Below are positions 41,882 through 49,784 of a stretch of 64,000 nucleotides of DNA, in pieces (within the stretch, counting starts at the first letter, position 1; every line of letters starts with the position of its first letter). The notes under the pieces were generated by a model. The model was not told where the DNA came from. It saw only the letters and a program-made list of their open reading frames with translations, and did not search any database. This DNA comes from CAXMRP01 sp965216515 (GTDB lineage: Bacteria; Pseudomonadota; Alphaproteobacteria; Rhizobiales; Afifellaceae), in NCBI GenBank assembly GCA_965216515.1, contig OZ244173.1, positions 1,426,001 to 1,490,000 of the forward strand, in the 5' to 3' direction. A program made the translations under genes and the position numbers.

Positions 41882-42541
41882 TCAGGACAGGCTCGAATTC
41901 GCCACCTTCAGCGCCATGTCGCGATTGAAAAGGCCGCGCACGGCGATATCGATCATCGGATCCCTGTTCATCAGTTCCGCCAGTCTGCCGGTGTCAAACA
42001 CGATGCAATTCGCGCCAGGCAGGAGCACAACCGTCGCCGTTGCCGGCATTCCCGTCAGAAATGCCACCTCGCCCAGGAAACTGCCGCGGGAAAGCCGAAT
42101 CCGTTTGTCGTTCTTGCGCACCTCCGCCTCGCCGTCGACAAGGTAATATAGCCGGTCGGTCTCCTCGCCTTCCGTAAGAACCACCATGTTTGCGGATGCC
42201 CGGCAATGTTCCGCGATCTTCATCAGCTTTCGGAACTTTCCCGGATTAAGGACCTGAAATTCCGCCAACAGCGCGCGCTCGTCGTCCGGCATGCCGATCG
42301 TCAGTTCATCACGCACAAGCACGAAGATCATCGTCAGATTGACGGCGATCACCAGCAAATTCCAGTAGATCGGAACGACAAGGGGCCCGCCGGGGACCTG
42401 AACATAGAACATGATGTACATGGCCGTGGAAATCAGGGCGACCAGCCGCAAATAGAGCTGACGCCGTATCGCATAAGCGATGATCAGCGTGAGGCTCGCC
42501 ACATGGATGAATATGGTCGGATCAGACAGATCGGACGGCAT
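41882..42541 (-). CDS. Membrane protein with a C-terminal cyclic-nucleotide-binding domain
   Basis: A 219-aa protein. Three N-terminal membrane helices (IFIHVASLTLIIAYAI, LYLRLVALISTAMYIMFYV, LLVIAVNLTMIFVLV) are followed by a cNMP-binding beta-roll with LTEGEETDRLYYLVDGEAEVRK and LSRGSFLGEVAFLTGMPATATVV, the phosphate-binding cassette. The architecture resembles Popeye-domain-like proteins. It might sense cyclic nucleotides at the membrane. Co-directional with the PqiA-like gene 76 bases downstream. Confidence 0.82.
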   Translation of the reverse strand: MPSDLSDPTIFIHVASLTLIIAYAIRRQLYLRLVALISTAMYIMFYVQVPGGPLVVPIYWNLLVIAVNLTMIFVLVRDELTIGMPDDERALLAEFQVLNPGKFRKLMKIAEHCRASANMVVLTEGEETDRLYYLVDGEAEVRKNDKRIRLSRGSFLGEVAFLTGMPATATVVLLPGANCIVFDTGRLAELMNRDPMIDIAVRGLFNRDMALKVANSSLS

Positions 42542-42698
42542 TTGGCTTTATGTTCAGGCGTTTATTGGAAATATCGGAATCGGACTCGAAAGTGGGTATC
42601 CCGATTCTGTTTGGTCGGCATCGCGACATTAGCCGGTTTTAATCTGGGAATCTCCCTGATATTTTCGCGCCCATGTTGGTTCTTGAGCACGGCCGCGA

Positions 42699-43469
42699 AT
42701 GACCAAAAATCCGATCCGCATCGCCATGTGGTCCGGCCCGCGCAACATTTCCACCGCGATGATGCGGTCTTTCGAAAACCGCGCCGATTGCTGCGTGGTC
42801 GACGAACCGTTTTACGCAAGCTACCTGTATCTGACCGGTATCGAACATCCGATGCGGGAGGAAATCCTGGGGTGTCATGAGACCGATTGGAACCAGGTCG
42901 CCCGCCGCATCACCGGGCCGCCGCCTGAGGATTGCCGGATTTTCTACCAGAAACACATGACCCATCACATGATCCCGCCGATCGGCCGCGGGTGGATGGC
43001 GGCCTGCCGCCATGCATTTCTCATACGCCAACCGGAACGGGTGCTTGCATCATATTCAAGAAAGCGGGCAACCGTCACCGCCGATGACATCGGATTTGCG
43101 CAGCAGGCGGCTCTGTTCGACGAAACATCCGCGATTACCGGCAAACCGGCACCGGTTGTCGATGCCGATATGCTGCTGGCCGATCCCGCTGGCATGATCG
43201 CCAGCCTGTGCGAAGCTCTGGAAATTCCCTTCGACCCGGCGATGCTGCGCTGGCCTGCTGGACCACGTGCATCCGACGGAATTTGGGCCAACCACTGGTA
43301 CGACGCTGTTCGAAAGTCAACCGGCTTTCAGCCGGCAAGCCCGCGACCGGCCCTGGACGATCCCGCCCTGATATCGATCGCCGACAGGGCCCGGCCCCAC
43401 TACGAGCGTCTCGCCAAATGGATGATTGGACCGGACGATCCCCTCATCCCGGACGAGCCGGCGGCCTAG
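42699..43469 (+). CDS. Sulfotransferase-like P-loop protein
   Basis: A 256-aa protein beginning RIAMWSGPRNISTAMMRSFENR, where the SGPRNxST segment corresponds to the 5'-phosphosulfate-binding loop. HAFLIRQPERVLASYSRKR matches the 3'-phosphate-binding region (IRxPxxxxxSY) of PAPS-dependent sulfotransferases. Acceptor unknown. Its TAG stop lies within a CTAG shared with the stop of the convergent fliJ gene. Confidence 0.82.
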   Translation: MTKNPIRIAMWSGPRNISTAMMRSFENRADCCVVDEPFYASYLYLTGIEHPMREEILGCHETDWNQVARRITGPPPEDCRIFYQKHMTHHMIPPIGRGWMAACRHAFLIRQPERVLASYSRKRATVTADDIGFAQQAALFDETSAITGKPAPVVDADMLLADPAGMIASLCEALEIPFDPAMLRWPAGPRASDGIWANHWYDAVRKSTGFQPASPRPALDDPALISIADRARPHYERLAKWMIGPDDPLIPDEPAA

Positions 43470-43837
43470 CTCGCCACCCGCACGGGCATGTCGTCGGCTT
43501 CCGCACCGGATTCGCGCGCCTGGCGCTCTTTTTCATGGACGAGTTCTGTTTCCGCCAAATCCAGCGCGGCCTTCGCCGTCTCCAGCTGACCCTTCAGACC
43601 CTCGATCGACATGTTCAAATTGTCCCGGCGCTGACGCGCGGCCCGGGCGAACGTCGAATAAGCGAAATGCTTCTCGTCTTCGATACCCGTTCTACGTTGT
43701 TCTGCCGCAATTTCATGCTCAAGGTCGTTGATCATGCGGGTGAACTCTTCGATCATTGTTTCGATCTGGCCAACCCGGCGGGATTTTTCCTCGATCTCGA
43801 ACTGCTTCAACTGGATAGCGCTCTCACGCGACTTCAT
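43466..43837 (-). CDS. fliJ: Flagellar export protein FliJ (rhizobial type)
   Basis: A 123-aa coiled-coil protein, MKSRESAIQLKQFEIEEKSRRVGQIETMIEEF..., with HFAYSTFARAARQRRDNL in the middle, closely matching the FliJ chaperone of the flagellar ATPase in Rhizobiales. The ATG at 43837 is chosen by the GGGAG site upstream and the family start. Normally fliI lies beside fliJ near ctrA; here no fliI is adjacent. The stop overlaps that of the convergent sulfotransferase gene in a CTAG. Confidence 0.8.
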   Translation of the reverse strand: MKSRESAIQLKQFEIEEKSRRVGQIETMIEEFTRMINDLEHEIAAEQRRTGIEDEKHFAYSTFARAARQRRDNLNMSIEGLKGQLETAKAALDLAETELVHEKERQARESGAEADDMPVRVAS

Positions 43838-43963
43838 AACGCAATACTCCCGGTCCCGAAGCCAGCCCGCTGTTTTGTTTTCAACCTGTCTGAACGTCCG
43901 CGGACGAACGGCTTCGGTGGTAACCTTTCGTTTACAGGTTGCATTAATCATGAACGACAGGAT

Positions 43964-43978
43964 TTAAGACCGGGTAAA
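43964..43978. promoter_or_regulatory. Candidate CtrA box between fliJ and ctrA
   Basis: TTAA-N7-TAAA, one mismatch from TTAA-N7-TTAA, 127 bases upstream of fliJ and 222 upstream of ctrA. Confidence 0.45.
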
Positions 43979-44083
43979 TCGGGAGATGATTCTGTTTGAC
44001 CGCCGCTCCGCCGGGAAATTGCCGCGCCACCGGTTTGGATGGCACAAAAAAGCCATTTTCTGCCAGACGGGGCTTGTATCTGT

Positions 44084-44103
44084 GAATCAGACTCTGTTAA
44101 CCA
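44084..44103. promoter_or_regulatory. Twin GANTC methylation sites and a TTAACCA half-box in the ctrA promoter
   Basis: GAATC (44084-44088) and GACTC (44090-44094) are CcrM/GcrA-type GANTC sites one base apart. They are followed by TTAACCA (44097-44103), a CtrA half-site. They lie about 100-115 bases before the ctrA ATG. In other alphaproteobacteria GANTC methylation state and CtrA feedback set ctrA timing, so this is a probable control cluster. Confidence 0.55.
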
Positions 44104-44199
44104 ATTGGACGTACAGTGCGCGTTGATTTATCTGCTCAACGTTTTGCGCCTGCTGCGTTTTCCAACATTTGGCGTGATCAGGGCTAAAAGGGGATCGGC

Positions 44200-44901
44200 A
44201 TGCGGGTATTGCTGGTTGAAGACGATAGCGCCACGGCCCAAAGCATTGAATTGATGCTGAAGTCGGAAAACTTCAATGTTTACACGACTGATTTGGGTGA
44301 AGAAGGCGTAGATCTTGGGAAGCTATACGACTACGACATAATTCTTCTTGACCTGAACTTGCCGGATATGAGCGGTTATGAAGTCTTGAAGATGTTGCGG
44401 GTGGCGAAAGTCAAGACGCCGATCCTGATTCTCTCCGGCCTGGGCGCCATCGAAGACAAGGTCCGCGGATTGGGCTTTGGCGCCGATGACTACATGACCA
44501 AGCCTTTCCACAAGGATGAGCTGGTCGCGCGCATCAATGCGATTGTCCGCCGGTCAAAAGGCCATGCCCAGTCGGTCATCACCACCGGCGATCTGAAGGT
44601 CAACCTTGATACCAAAACAGTCGAGGTCAACGGCAGCCGCGTCCACCTGACCGGTAAGGAATACCAGATGCTGGAGCTCCTTTCCCTGCGCAAGGGCACG
44701 ACGCTGACCAAGGAGATGTTTCTCAATCACCTTTACGGCGGGATGGATGAGCCGGAGCTGAAAATCATCGACGTTTTCATCTGCAAGCTTCGGAAAAAGC
44801 TCGCGGCGGCCACGGACGGTCAGAATTATATCGAAACGGTTTGGGGGCGCGGCTATGTGTTGCGCGAACCCGACGAGGAAAGCCTCCGCGAAAGCGCCTG
44901 A
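44200..44901 (+). CDS. ctrA: Cell-cycle response regulator CtrA
   Basis: A 233-aa OmpR-type master regulator. The receiver starts MRVLLVEDDSATAQSIELML with phospho-acceptor Asp51 in DIILLDLNLPDMSGYEVL and Lys in DYMTKPFHKDELVARI. The winged-helix DNA-binding domain has VHLTGKEYQMLELLSLRKGTTLTKEMFLNHLYGG and KLRKKLAAATDGQNYIETVWGRGYVLRE, nearly identical to known CtrA proteins. The C-terminus RESA ends in Ala, consistent with ClpXP-degradable CtrA. A strong terminator follows. Confidence 0.97.
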   Translation: MRVLLVEDDSATAQSIELMLKSENFNVYTTDLGEEGVDLGKLYDYDIILLDLNLPDMSGYEVLKMLRVAKVKTPILILSGLGAIEDKVRGLGFGADDYMTKPFHKDELVARINAIVRRSKGHAQSVITTGDLKVNLDTKTVEVNGSRVHLTGKEYQMLELLSLRKGTTLTKEMFLNHLYGGMDEPELKIIDVFICKLRKKLAAATDGQNYIETVWGRGYVLREPDEESLRESA

Positions 44902-44929
44902 ACGGCGCGGCCCCCGGCCCCTCTTGTTT

Positions 44930-44963
44930 AAAAAAACCCGCCCAGGCTTCGGCGGGTTTTTTT
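44930..44963. terminator. Bidirectional intrinsic terminator after ctrA
   Basis: ACCCGCC and GGCGGGT pair around CAGGCTTC, with an A-run before and a seven-T run after. It would stop ctrA transcripts and also leftward transcripts of the receiver gene. Confidence 0.9.
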
Positions 44964-45115
44964 GTGCGTTTGCGTATCGCCGAATGCCTTGGTCTGAAGC
45001 GGCAAAATGTTCGGCCCGCGCCGCGGATATTGATATGGGCCCGCCCATCGCCTGCGCCGCCGAACAGGATCGCAAGGCGAGGACGAAGCGTGGCTTTCCT
45101 TGTGAACGTGCGGAG

Positions 45116-45481
45116 TTAGATGATACCCGCGCCGGACAGCGAAGACCGCATGCTGTCCTTGTCGAACGGCTTCATCAAAACGCCGGCAAAACCGTTTTGC
45201 ACCATTTTGGCATAGCTGCCCGGCTCGTTCTCAAACGAACAGCACAATACCCGTATCCGCTCACCGCCCGGCATGCGCCGGAGCTGTGCAATGAACCGAA
45301 GCGGATCGAAGTCTGGCAGGTATCGGTCGACCAAAATACAGTCGGGCAGTTCGTCCTGACACATCATCAGCGCCATATCGACGGTTTCCGCTTCGCGGGT
45401 CCGAATGTCGAATGCACCCAGCAGTCGCGCGGCAACGCGGCGGATGGTGCTCGAATCATCGAGAATGAGACAGCTCTTCAT
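45116..45481 (-). CDS. Single-domain response regulator (CheY-like receiver)
   Basis: A 121-aa stand-alone receiver: KSCLILDDSSTIRRVAARLLGAF with the acidic pair, phospho-acceptor Asp in DCILVDRYLPDFDPLRFI, and Lys in GVLMKPFDKDSMR. The Thr/Ser position reads LCCSFENE. No output domain is present. It lies between ctrA and chpT and on the same strand as chpT, so it may be a phosphate sink or partner in the ChpT relay. It is not obviously DivK or CpdR by sequence. Confidence 0.9.
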   Translation of the reverse strand: MKSCLILDDSSTIRRVAARLLGAFDIRTREAETVDMALMMCQDELPDCILVDRYLPDFDPLRFIAQLRRMPGGERIRVLCCSFENEPGSYAKMVQNGFAGVLMKPFDKDSMRSSLSGAGII

Positions 45482-45662
45482 ACCCGTTCCCCGGCAACTG
45501 AAGCGGCAATCGGACCTCCGGCCGGATCCACCGGAGGTTTCGCTTCAAGGATTGCAGGACAGGGTTACTGAAGACTAAATGATGGGCCTTCAGCGGACGG
45601 AAATCGCCAAATCGCCACCTTTGAGAGGCAAAACACGCCGATGAACGACGTCCCGCCTCCGT

Positions 45663-46349
45663 TCAGGCGGCATCTGAGGGCAATGCCACGGTCCCCGCGT
45701 CCGGCTGCACACCGATGACCAGCTTGTTTTCCTCTTCATGAATCGCGATCCGAAGGCCGGATTCACGGGCAAGCATATAGGTGTAAAGGGGCTGGACGCC
45801 GTGTGCATCGAGCGGTTCGGGGGCGACACCGGACAACACGACATCCCTCGCCGCGGCGGGAAACTTGGCCCGTTCCCCCTCCGCGCTCAGCTGCATCGCC
45901 GTCGTGTCGCCATCACGGTCGGCGGTTACAATCAATGTGCCGCCCCGGGCAATCGATTGGGCGCCAAGATGCACCAGATTGAGCAGCAGCTTGGCATGGG
46001 TCTTTGGCAGCAGCGGCGAAGCAACCCGCCAATCCACATTGGCTTTTTCCCGTTCCAGATATCGGGAGACGACGACGCCGGCATCGTTCATGTCGATTTC
46101 AGCACCGGCGCTGCCCGATGCCCCGAATGCCAGGCGGGCAAACTGCAACTTGGCTGACGCCTGTTTTGCGCTCTTGCGGATCAGATCCATGGCGAATTCG
46201 CGCATGGATTCATCATCTTCCTCGTCCAGCACTTCCAGGCCATTGGCGATCGCGCCCACCGGGCTGATGATGTCGTGACACACCCGGCTGGCCAACAGCG
46301 CCGCAAGATCCATCGCGGGGATAGTCACCTCAGCCAATTTCGCCTCCAT
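45663..46349 (-). CDS. chpT: Histidine phosphotransferase ChpT
   Basis: A 228-aa protein that passes phosphate from CckA to CtrA and CpdR. The helical dimerisation domain has the phospho-His in LASRVCHDIISPVGAIANGLEVLDEE, and the C-terminal half is a degenerate ATPase-like fold (LLLNLVHLGAQSIARGGTLIV). The ATG at 46349 (MEAKLAEVTIPAMDLAALLA) is taken as start. Its proximity to ctrA, a receiver and eipA forms a compact cell-cycle cluster. Confidence 0.88.
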   Translation of the reverse strand: MEAKLAEVTIPAMDLAALLASRVCHDIISPVGAIANGLEVLDEEDDESMREFAMDLIRKSAKQASAKLQFARLAFGASGSAGAEIDMNDAGVVVSRYLEREKANVDWRVASPLLPKTHAKLLLNLVHLGAQSIARGGTLIVTADRDGDTTAMQLSAEGERAKFPAAARDVVLSGVAPEPLDAHGVQPLYTYMLARESGLRIAIHEEENKLVIGVQPDAGTVALPSDAA

Positions 46350-46679
46350 TGCTACTGCTCGGTTTGTTCGGTTTCCCGACACGGCCTTTTGCATTGAGGA
46401 AATGCCAAGGCCCGCAACCAGCCATTGCGTCCAGCCCGATCTCGGGACTCAGTCAACGAATCGCATACCCGAATCGATACTATCGCGGCCAGGTTATGCC
46501 AATGTCCGGCATCCCGATTTCCAATATTTACGGCAAATTAACCCTGTTTTGCGCCTATAGGCCAATCTGGGAAGGCTCCGAAACCATCCAGTCGCCGCCA
46601 CAACCGGGCGTAGAGCCGAACAGACCGAAATCGATCCGGCAAGGGGTCGGCTCGTATTCTTCAAGTTCAGGAGTTTGTC
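46350..46679. promoter_or_regulatory. Shared upstream region of chpT and the EipA-like gene, with a candidate CtrA box
   Basis: Divergent intergenic region of 330 bases. TTTA-N7-TTAA at 46527-46541 is one mismatch from the CtrA consensus and lies about midway between the two genes. No other gene seen. Confidence 0.45.
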
Positions 46680-47297
46680 ATGCGTTTTGCCTTCGATTGC
46701 ATCAACAGGGCCCGATTGTCGCGCTTCGCCGTGGTCGCATGCACCCTTTTTGCGCTGGCCCTGCCCGCGCCCGCGCCGGTCGCCGCCCGCACGCCGCCAC
46801 CGGCTCAATACACCGCCACCGAGATCGTGACGGCCGGCCACCAGTTCTTCGGAACCGTGTCCGGCAGCCTGGCGACGCTGGTTGAACAGACCATCGCCCG
46901 CTATGGACTTCCCAATGGATACATCATCGGCCAGGAAGCGTCCGGCGCCATCGTCGGCGGCCTCCGGTATGGCGAAGGCATGCTCTATACGAAGCTTGAA
47001 GGCCAACGCCAGGTATTCTGGCAGGGGCCGTCGATCGGCTGGGACATCGGCGGCGACGGCGATCGCACGATGATGCTGGTCTATGACCTGCCGGACACCC
47101 GCTCAATCTTCACCCGGTTCGGCGGCGTCAACGGTTCCGTATATATGGTCGGCGGGCTGGGCATGACGGTTCTGGCCAGCGCCAGCCCGAACCGGACGAT
47201 CTATGTTGTACCGATCCGGACCGGGGTTGGCGCCAGGCTGGGCATCAATGTCGGCTATTTGAAGTTCACTTCCATTCCGACCTGGAATCCCTTCTAG
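46680..47297 (+). CDS. eipA: EipA-family periplasmic protein (DUF1134)
   Basis: A 205-aa exported protein. A signal peptide (RFAVVACTLFALALPAPAPV, cut after VAA) precedes ATEIVTAGHQFFGTVSGSLATLVEQTIARYGLPNGYIIGQEASGAIVGGLRYGEGMLYTK and GPSIGWDIGGDGDRTMMLVYDLP, the full DUF1134 pattern. In Brucella the family protects the cell envelope and its gene is under CtrA control. An AGGAG site precedes the ATG. A terminator follows. Confidence 0.92.
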   Translation: MRFAFDCINRARLSRFAVVACTLFALALPAPAPVAARTPPPAQYTATEIVTAGHQFFGTVSGSLATLVEQTIARYGLPNGYIIGQEASGAIVGGLRYGEGMLYTKLEGQRQVFWQGPSIGWDIGGDGDRTMMLVYDLPDTRSIFTRFGGVNGSVYMVGGLGMTVLASASPNRTIYVVPIRTGVGARLGINVGYLKFTSIPTWNPF

Positions 47298-47352
47298 TCC
47301 GGCCTGCGCGCCGTCAATCGCGGCGTTCTCGCCGAACGATCGGAAGCAAACG

Positions 47353-47384
47353 CCCCGGCGCCAGTCGCCGGGGTCATTTTTTTT
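47353..47384 (+). terminator. Intrinsic terminator after eipA
   Basis: CCCCGGCG pairs with CGCCGGGG around a 5-base loop and is followed within three bases by a run of T. Confidence 0.9.
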
Positions 47385-47559
47385 GGCGATTCCCGGTGCA
47401 CGAATTCAGCTCTGCATGAAACGTCCGATCCCGGCGGTTACCGGCATTAATCCATGCTTTGTGAATCGTGCGAATGCCGGTTGTTGAATCAGGCGCTTCA
47501 TCTCTATACTGCCGGCGACATTGGAACCGGTCCGCGTTGGTCGCGGGCGGAGGCCGTTA

Positions 47560-48771
47560 ATGATTGAATCGGCCATGATGTTCGCACTCGGCGTATTCGT
47601 GAGCGGACTTCTTGCCCTGACTTTTTTCGGTGCTTACGCACGCCGCACCCGGCGCGTCGTGGAGCGGCGTCTGCGCGCCCGCATGTCTGTGGGCCGCGCC
47701 GAAATTGATGCTGAGCGGGACGAATTGCGAGCCCGCCATGCGGTCGAGGTCCGCCGCCTGGAACGCGAAATCGGTCACCTGCGCGATCAGGCAACCGCAT
47801 CACGACTTGATGGTGACGTCAAGGAACAGGAGCTGACCGGTTTGCGCGCCGAAATCGAAGCGATGACCGCCGACATCGCCGACTACGAAGAGCGCCTGGA
47901 CGAGCTTCTTGAACAGCTGCATGAAGTCGAGCGCGAATCGGCTGAACGCGCCGGCACGATTCGCGCCCTCCAGTTCGAGGTCGAACGCGAGGAGGAATAC
48001 CGCGCACAGATCGAGGAAGCCCTGAGCGAAGCCAGCGATCTGGCCCGTCAACGCTGGATCGAGGGGGAGCGGTTGTTCGCCGAAAACGCCGAGTTGCGGG
48101 CCTTGATGGAGCGTGCCGGCCCGCAAAGGACGGCGAAAACCATACTGGACCCCCGGCCGGCGGCGGTTGCCGATTTTATCGGCCCCCCGAAAAAACCCCG
48201 GGCCCACACCGATCAGCACGAACGGGCCCATGAAAACGCCGTGCCGCCGGTCGTGCCGGCCGCCGGCAAGAGCGCACAAGCGGCGCACAAAGCACACGGC
48301 GGGCATGACGAGGCCGCCATGGCCAGGATGACGGATTTGGCTGACCGGGATCCTGCCGCAGAGCCGGACAAGATCGCCGGGCCGGACAAGGACGCCGGGC
48401 CGGAGCCGGCGCGCATCGGCCAAATTGCGACCCAGGTGAACCGGATCGCCGGCGGCGCCGCCGCCGACCTGTTCCGGGTCTTCAGGCGAAAGAAGCCGGC
48501 CGCCCCGTTGTCCGGCGCAACGGATACCGAGGCGGAACCATCCGGCTTGGCCGAACAGGACGATAGGGCCAGGGAAGCCGCAGCCGTTACCGATCTTTCC
48601 GCCGAGCGCGAAGCGCGGCGCCAGCTTCCGTCACGAAGTGCAGGCGTGGCCGCTGAAGCCCAGCTCATGTCGGCGGTCGAAGAAATCCGCGCACTGCAGA
48701 AGACGGGCGACGGCGGGTCGCCCCAAGAATCGCGCCCGCATCCGCCCCGCGACGTTCAGGCCGGCGAATAA
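47560..48771 (+). CDS. Single-pass membrane protein with a long coiled coil
   Basis: About 403 residues. One N-terminal membrane helix (MMFALGVFVSGLLALTFFGAY) precedes a long heptad-type coiled coil at about residues 35-190 (AEIDAERDELRARHAVEVRRLEREIGHL..., EIEAMTADIADYEERLDELLEQLHEVERE). The C-terminal half is Pro/Ala-rich and disordered. GGAGG 6 bases before the ATG at 47560 sets the start. Similar proteins are common in Rhizobiales; function unknown, perhaps envelope organisation. Confidence 0.8.
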   Translation: MIESAMMFALGVFVSGLLALTFFGAYARRTRRVVERRLRARMSVGRAEIDAERDELRARHAVEVRRLEREIGHLRDQATASRLDGDVKEQELTGLRAEIEAMTADIADYEERLDELLEQLHEVERESAERAGTIRALQFEVEREEEYRAQIEEALSEASDLARQRWIEGERLFAENAELRALMERAGPQRTAKTILDPRPAAVADFIGPPKKPRAHTDQHERAHENAVPPVVPAAGKSAQAAHKAHGGHDEAAMARMTDLADRDPAAEPDKIAGPDKDAGPEPARIGQIATQVNRIAGGAAADLFRVFRRKKPAAPLSGATDTEAEPSGLAEQDDRAREAAAVTDLSAEREARRQLPSRSAGVAAEAQLMSAVEEIRALQKTGDGGSPQESRPHPPRDVQAGE

Positions 48772-48844
48772 CGCAATCCGCAGCGCCGCAATCCGGCAGC
48801 CAGATCCGGCGGCGCCCGCATCCTGGCGGCCGCGCGCCGCGCCG

Positions 48845-49612
48845 TCAGGCCCAGCCGCCGTCCACGATGTATGTCTGGGCCGTACAGGCGCCGGCTTCCT
48901 CTGAGGCCAGAAATAGCGCCGCACGCGCAATATCAGCGGGTATCAACTGGCGTTTCAGGCACTGGTTTTTCATGATTTCCGCTTCGCTTTCCGGGGTCAT
49001 CCACAAATCGAGCTGCCGCCGGGTCATGATCCAGCCCGGAGCGATGGAATTTACCCGGATATTGTGCGGCCCCAGATCGCGCGCCTGCGACCGGGTCAGC
49101 CCCTGAACGGCTGCCTTCGCCGTCGTGTAGCAGGGCATTCCGCCCTGCCCCAGCATCCACGAAATCGAACCCATATTGATGATCGAACCGGCGCCGGCCG
49201 CGATCATGTCCGCGGTCACCGCCTGGGCCACAAAGAACTGGTGCTTGAGATTGACCGCAATGCGGTCATCCCAGTATTCCGGCGTTACCTCGTCTGCATC
49301 GTGGCGCTGATCGTGGGCGGCGTTGTTTACAAGGATCGTGATCGGCCCCAGCGCGGCGCGTATGTTGTCGATTGCCGCACGCGTCGCCGGGATATCCGTC
49401 AGATCGACGTTTTCGAAGTGGCATTCGCCGCCCAGTTCCGCTGCCAGCTTCCGGCCGCGTTCCTCATCCAGATCAATGAAACCGGTTCGCGATTCTTGTG
49501 CATGGAAATGCCGAACCATCGACTCGCCGATCCCGCTGGCGCCACCGGTAATCAGTACGGTCCTGCCCTTCAGGCTCGGATAGGTGGCGATGGTGCCGAT
49601 GTCCTGTGTCAT
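48845..49612 (-). CDS. SDR-family oxidoreductase
   Basis: A 255-aa classical SDR: TGGASGIGESMVRHF nucleotide motif, NNAAHDQRHDADEV, catalytic Ser in NMGSISWMLGQGGMPCYTTAKAAV with the YxxxK Tyr/Lys, and NSIAPGWIMTRRQ. The QTYIVDGGWA C-terminus is standard. The sequence resembles sugar-oxidising SDRs such as xylose/arabinose/galactose 1-dehydrogenases, so an aldose is a possible substrate. Confidence 0.92.
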   Translation of the reverse strand: MTQDIGTIATYPSLKGRTVLITGGASGIGESMVRHFHAQESRTGFIDLDEERGRKLAAELGGECHFENVDLTDIPATRAAIDNIRAALGPITILVNNAAHDQRHDADEVTPEYWDDRIAVNLKHQFFVAQAVTADMIAAGAGSIINMGSISWMLGQGGMPCYTTAKAAVQGLTRSQARDLGPHNIRVNSIAPGWIMTRRQLDLWMTPESEAEIMKNQCLKRQLIPADIARAALFLASEEAGACTAQTYIVDGGWA

Positions 49613-49784
49613 GGTGTCTCCCCGAGGTTCCGCTCATGCGCCGTGTTGCCCGATGGCCGCTCCGGTCGAGAGGGCCGACCGTCGCGAAATCGCAGATTGC
49701 TTGAATGTAGGCCTTGATCTTTGATGAATTTTTACCCCCATTTGCAATATAGGCGACCAAACAGGGCGCGGAGTACGGAACGTC

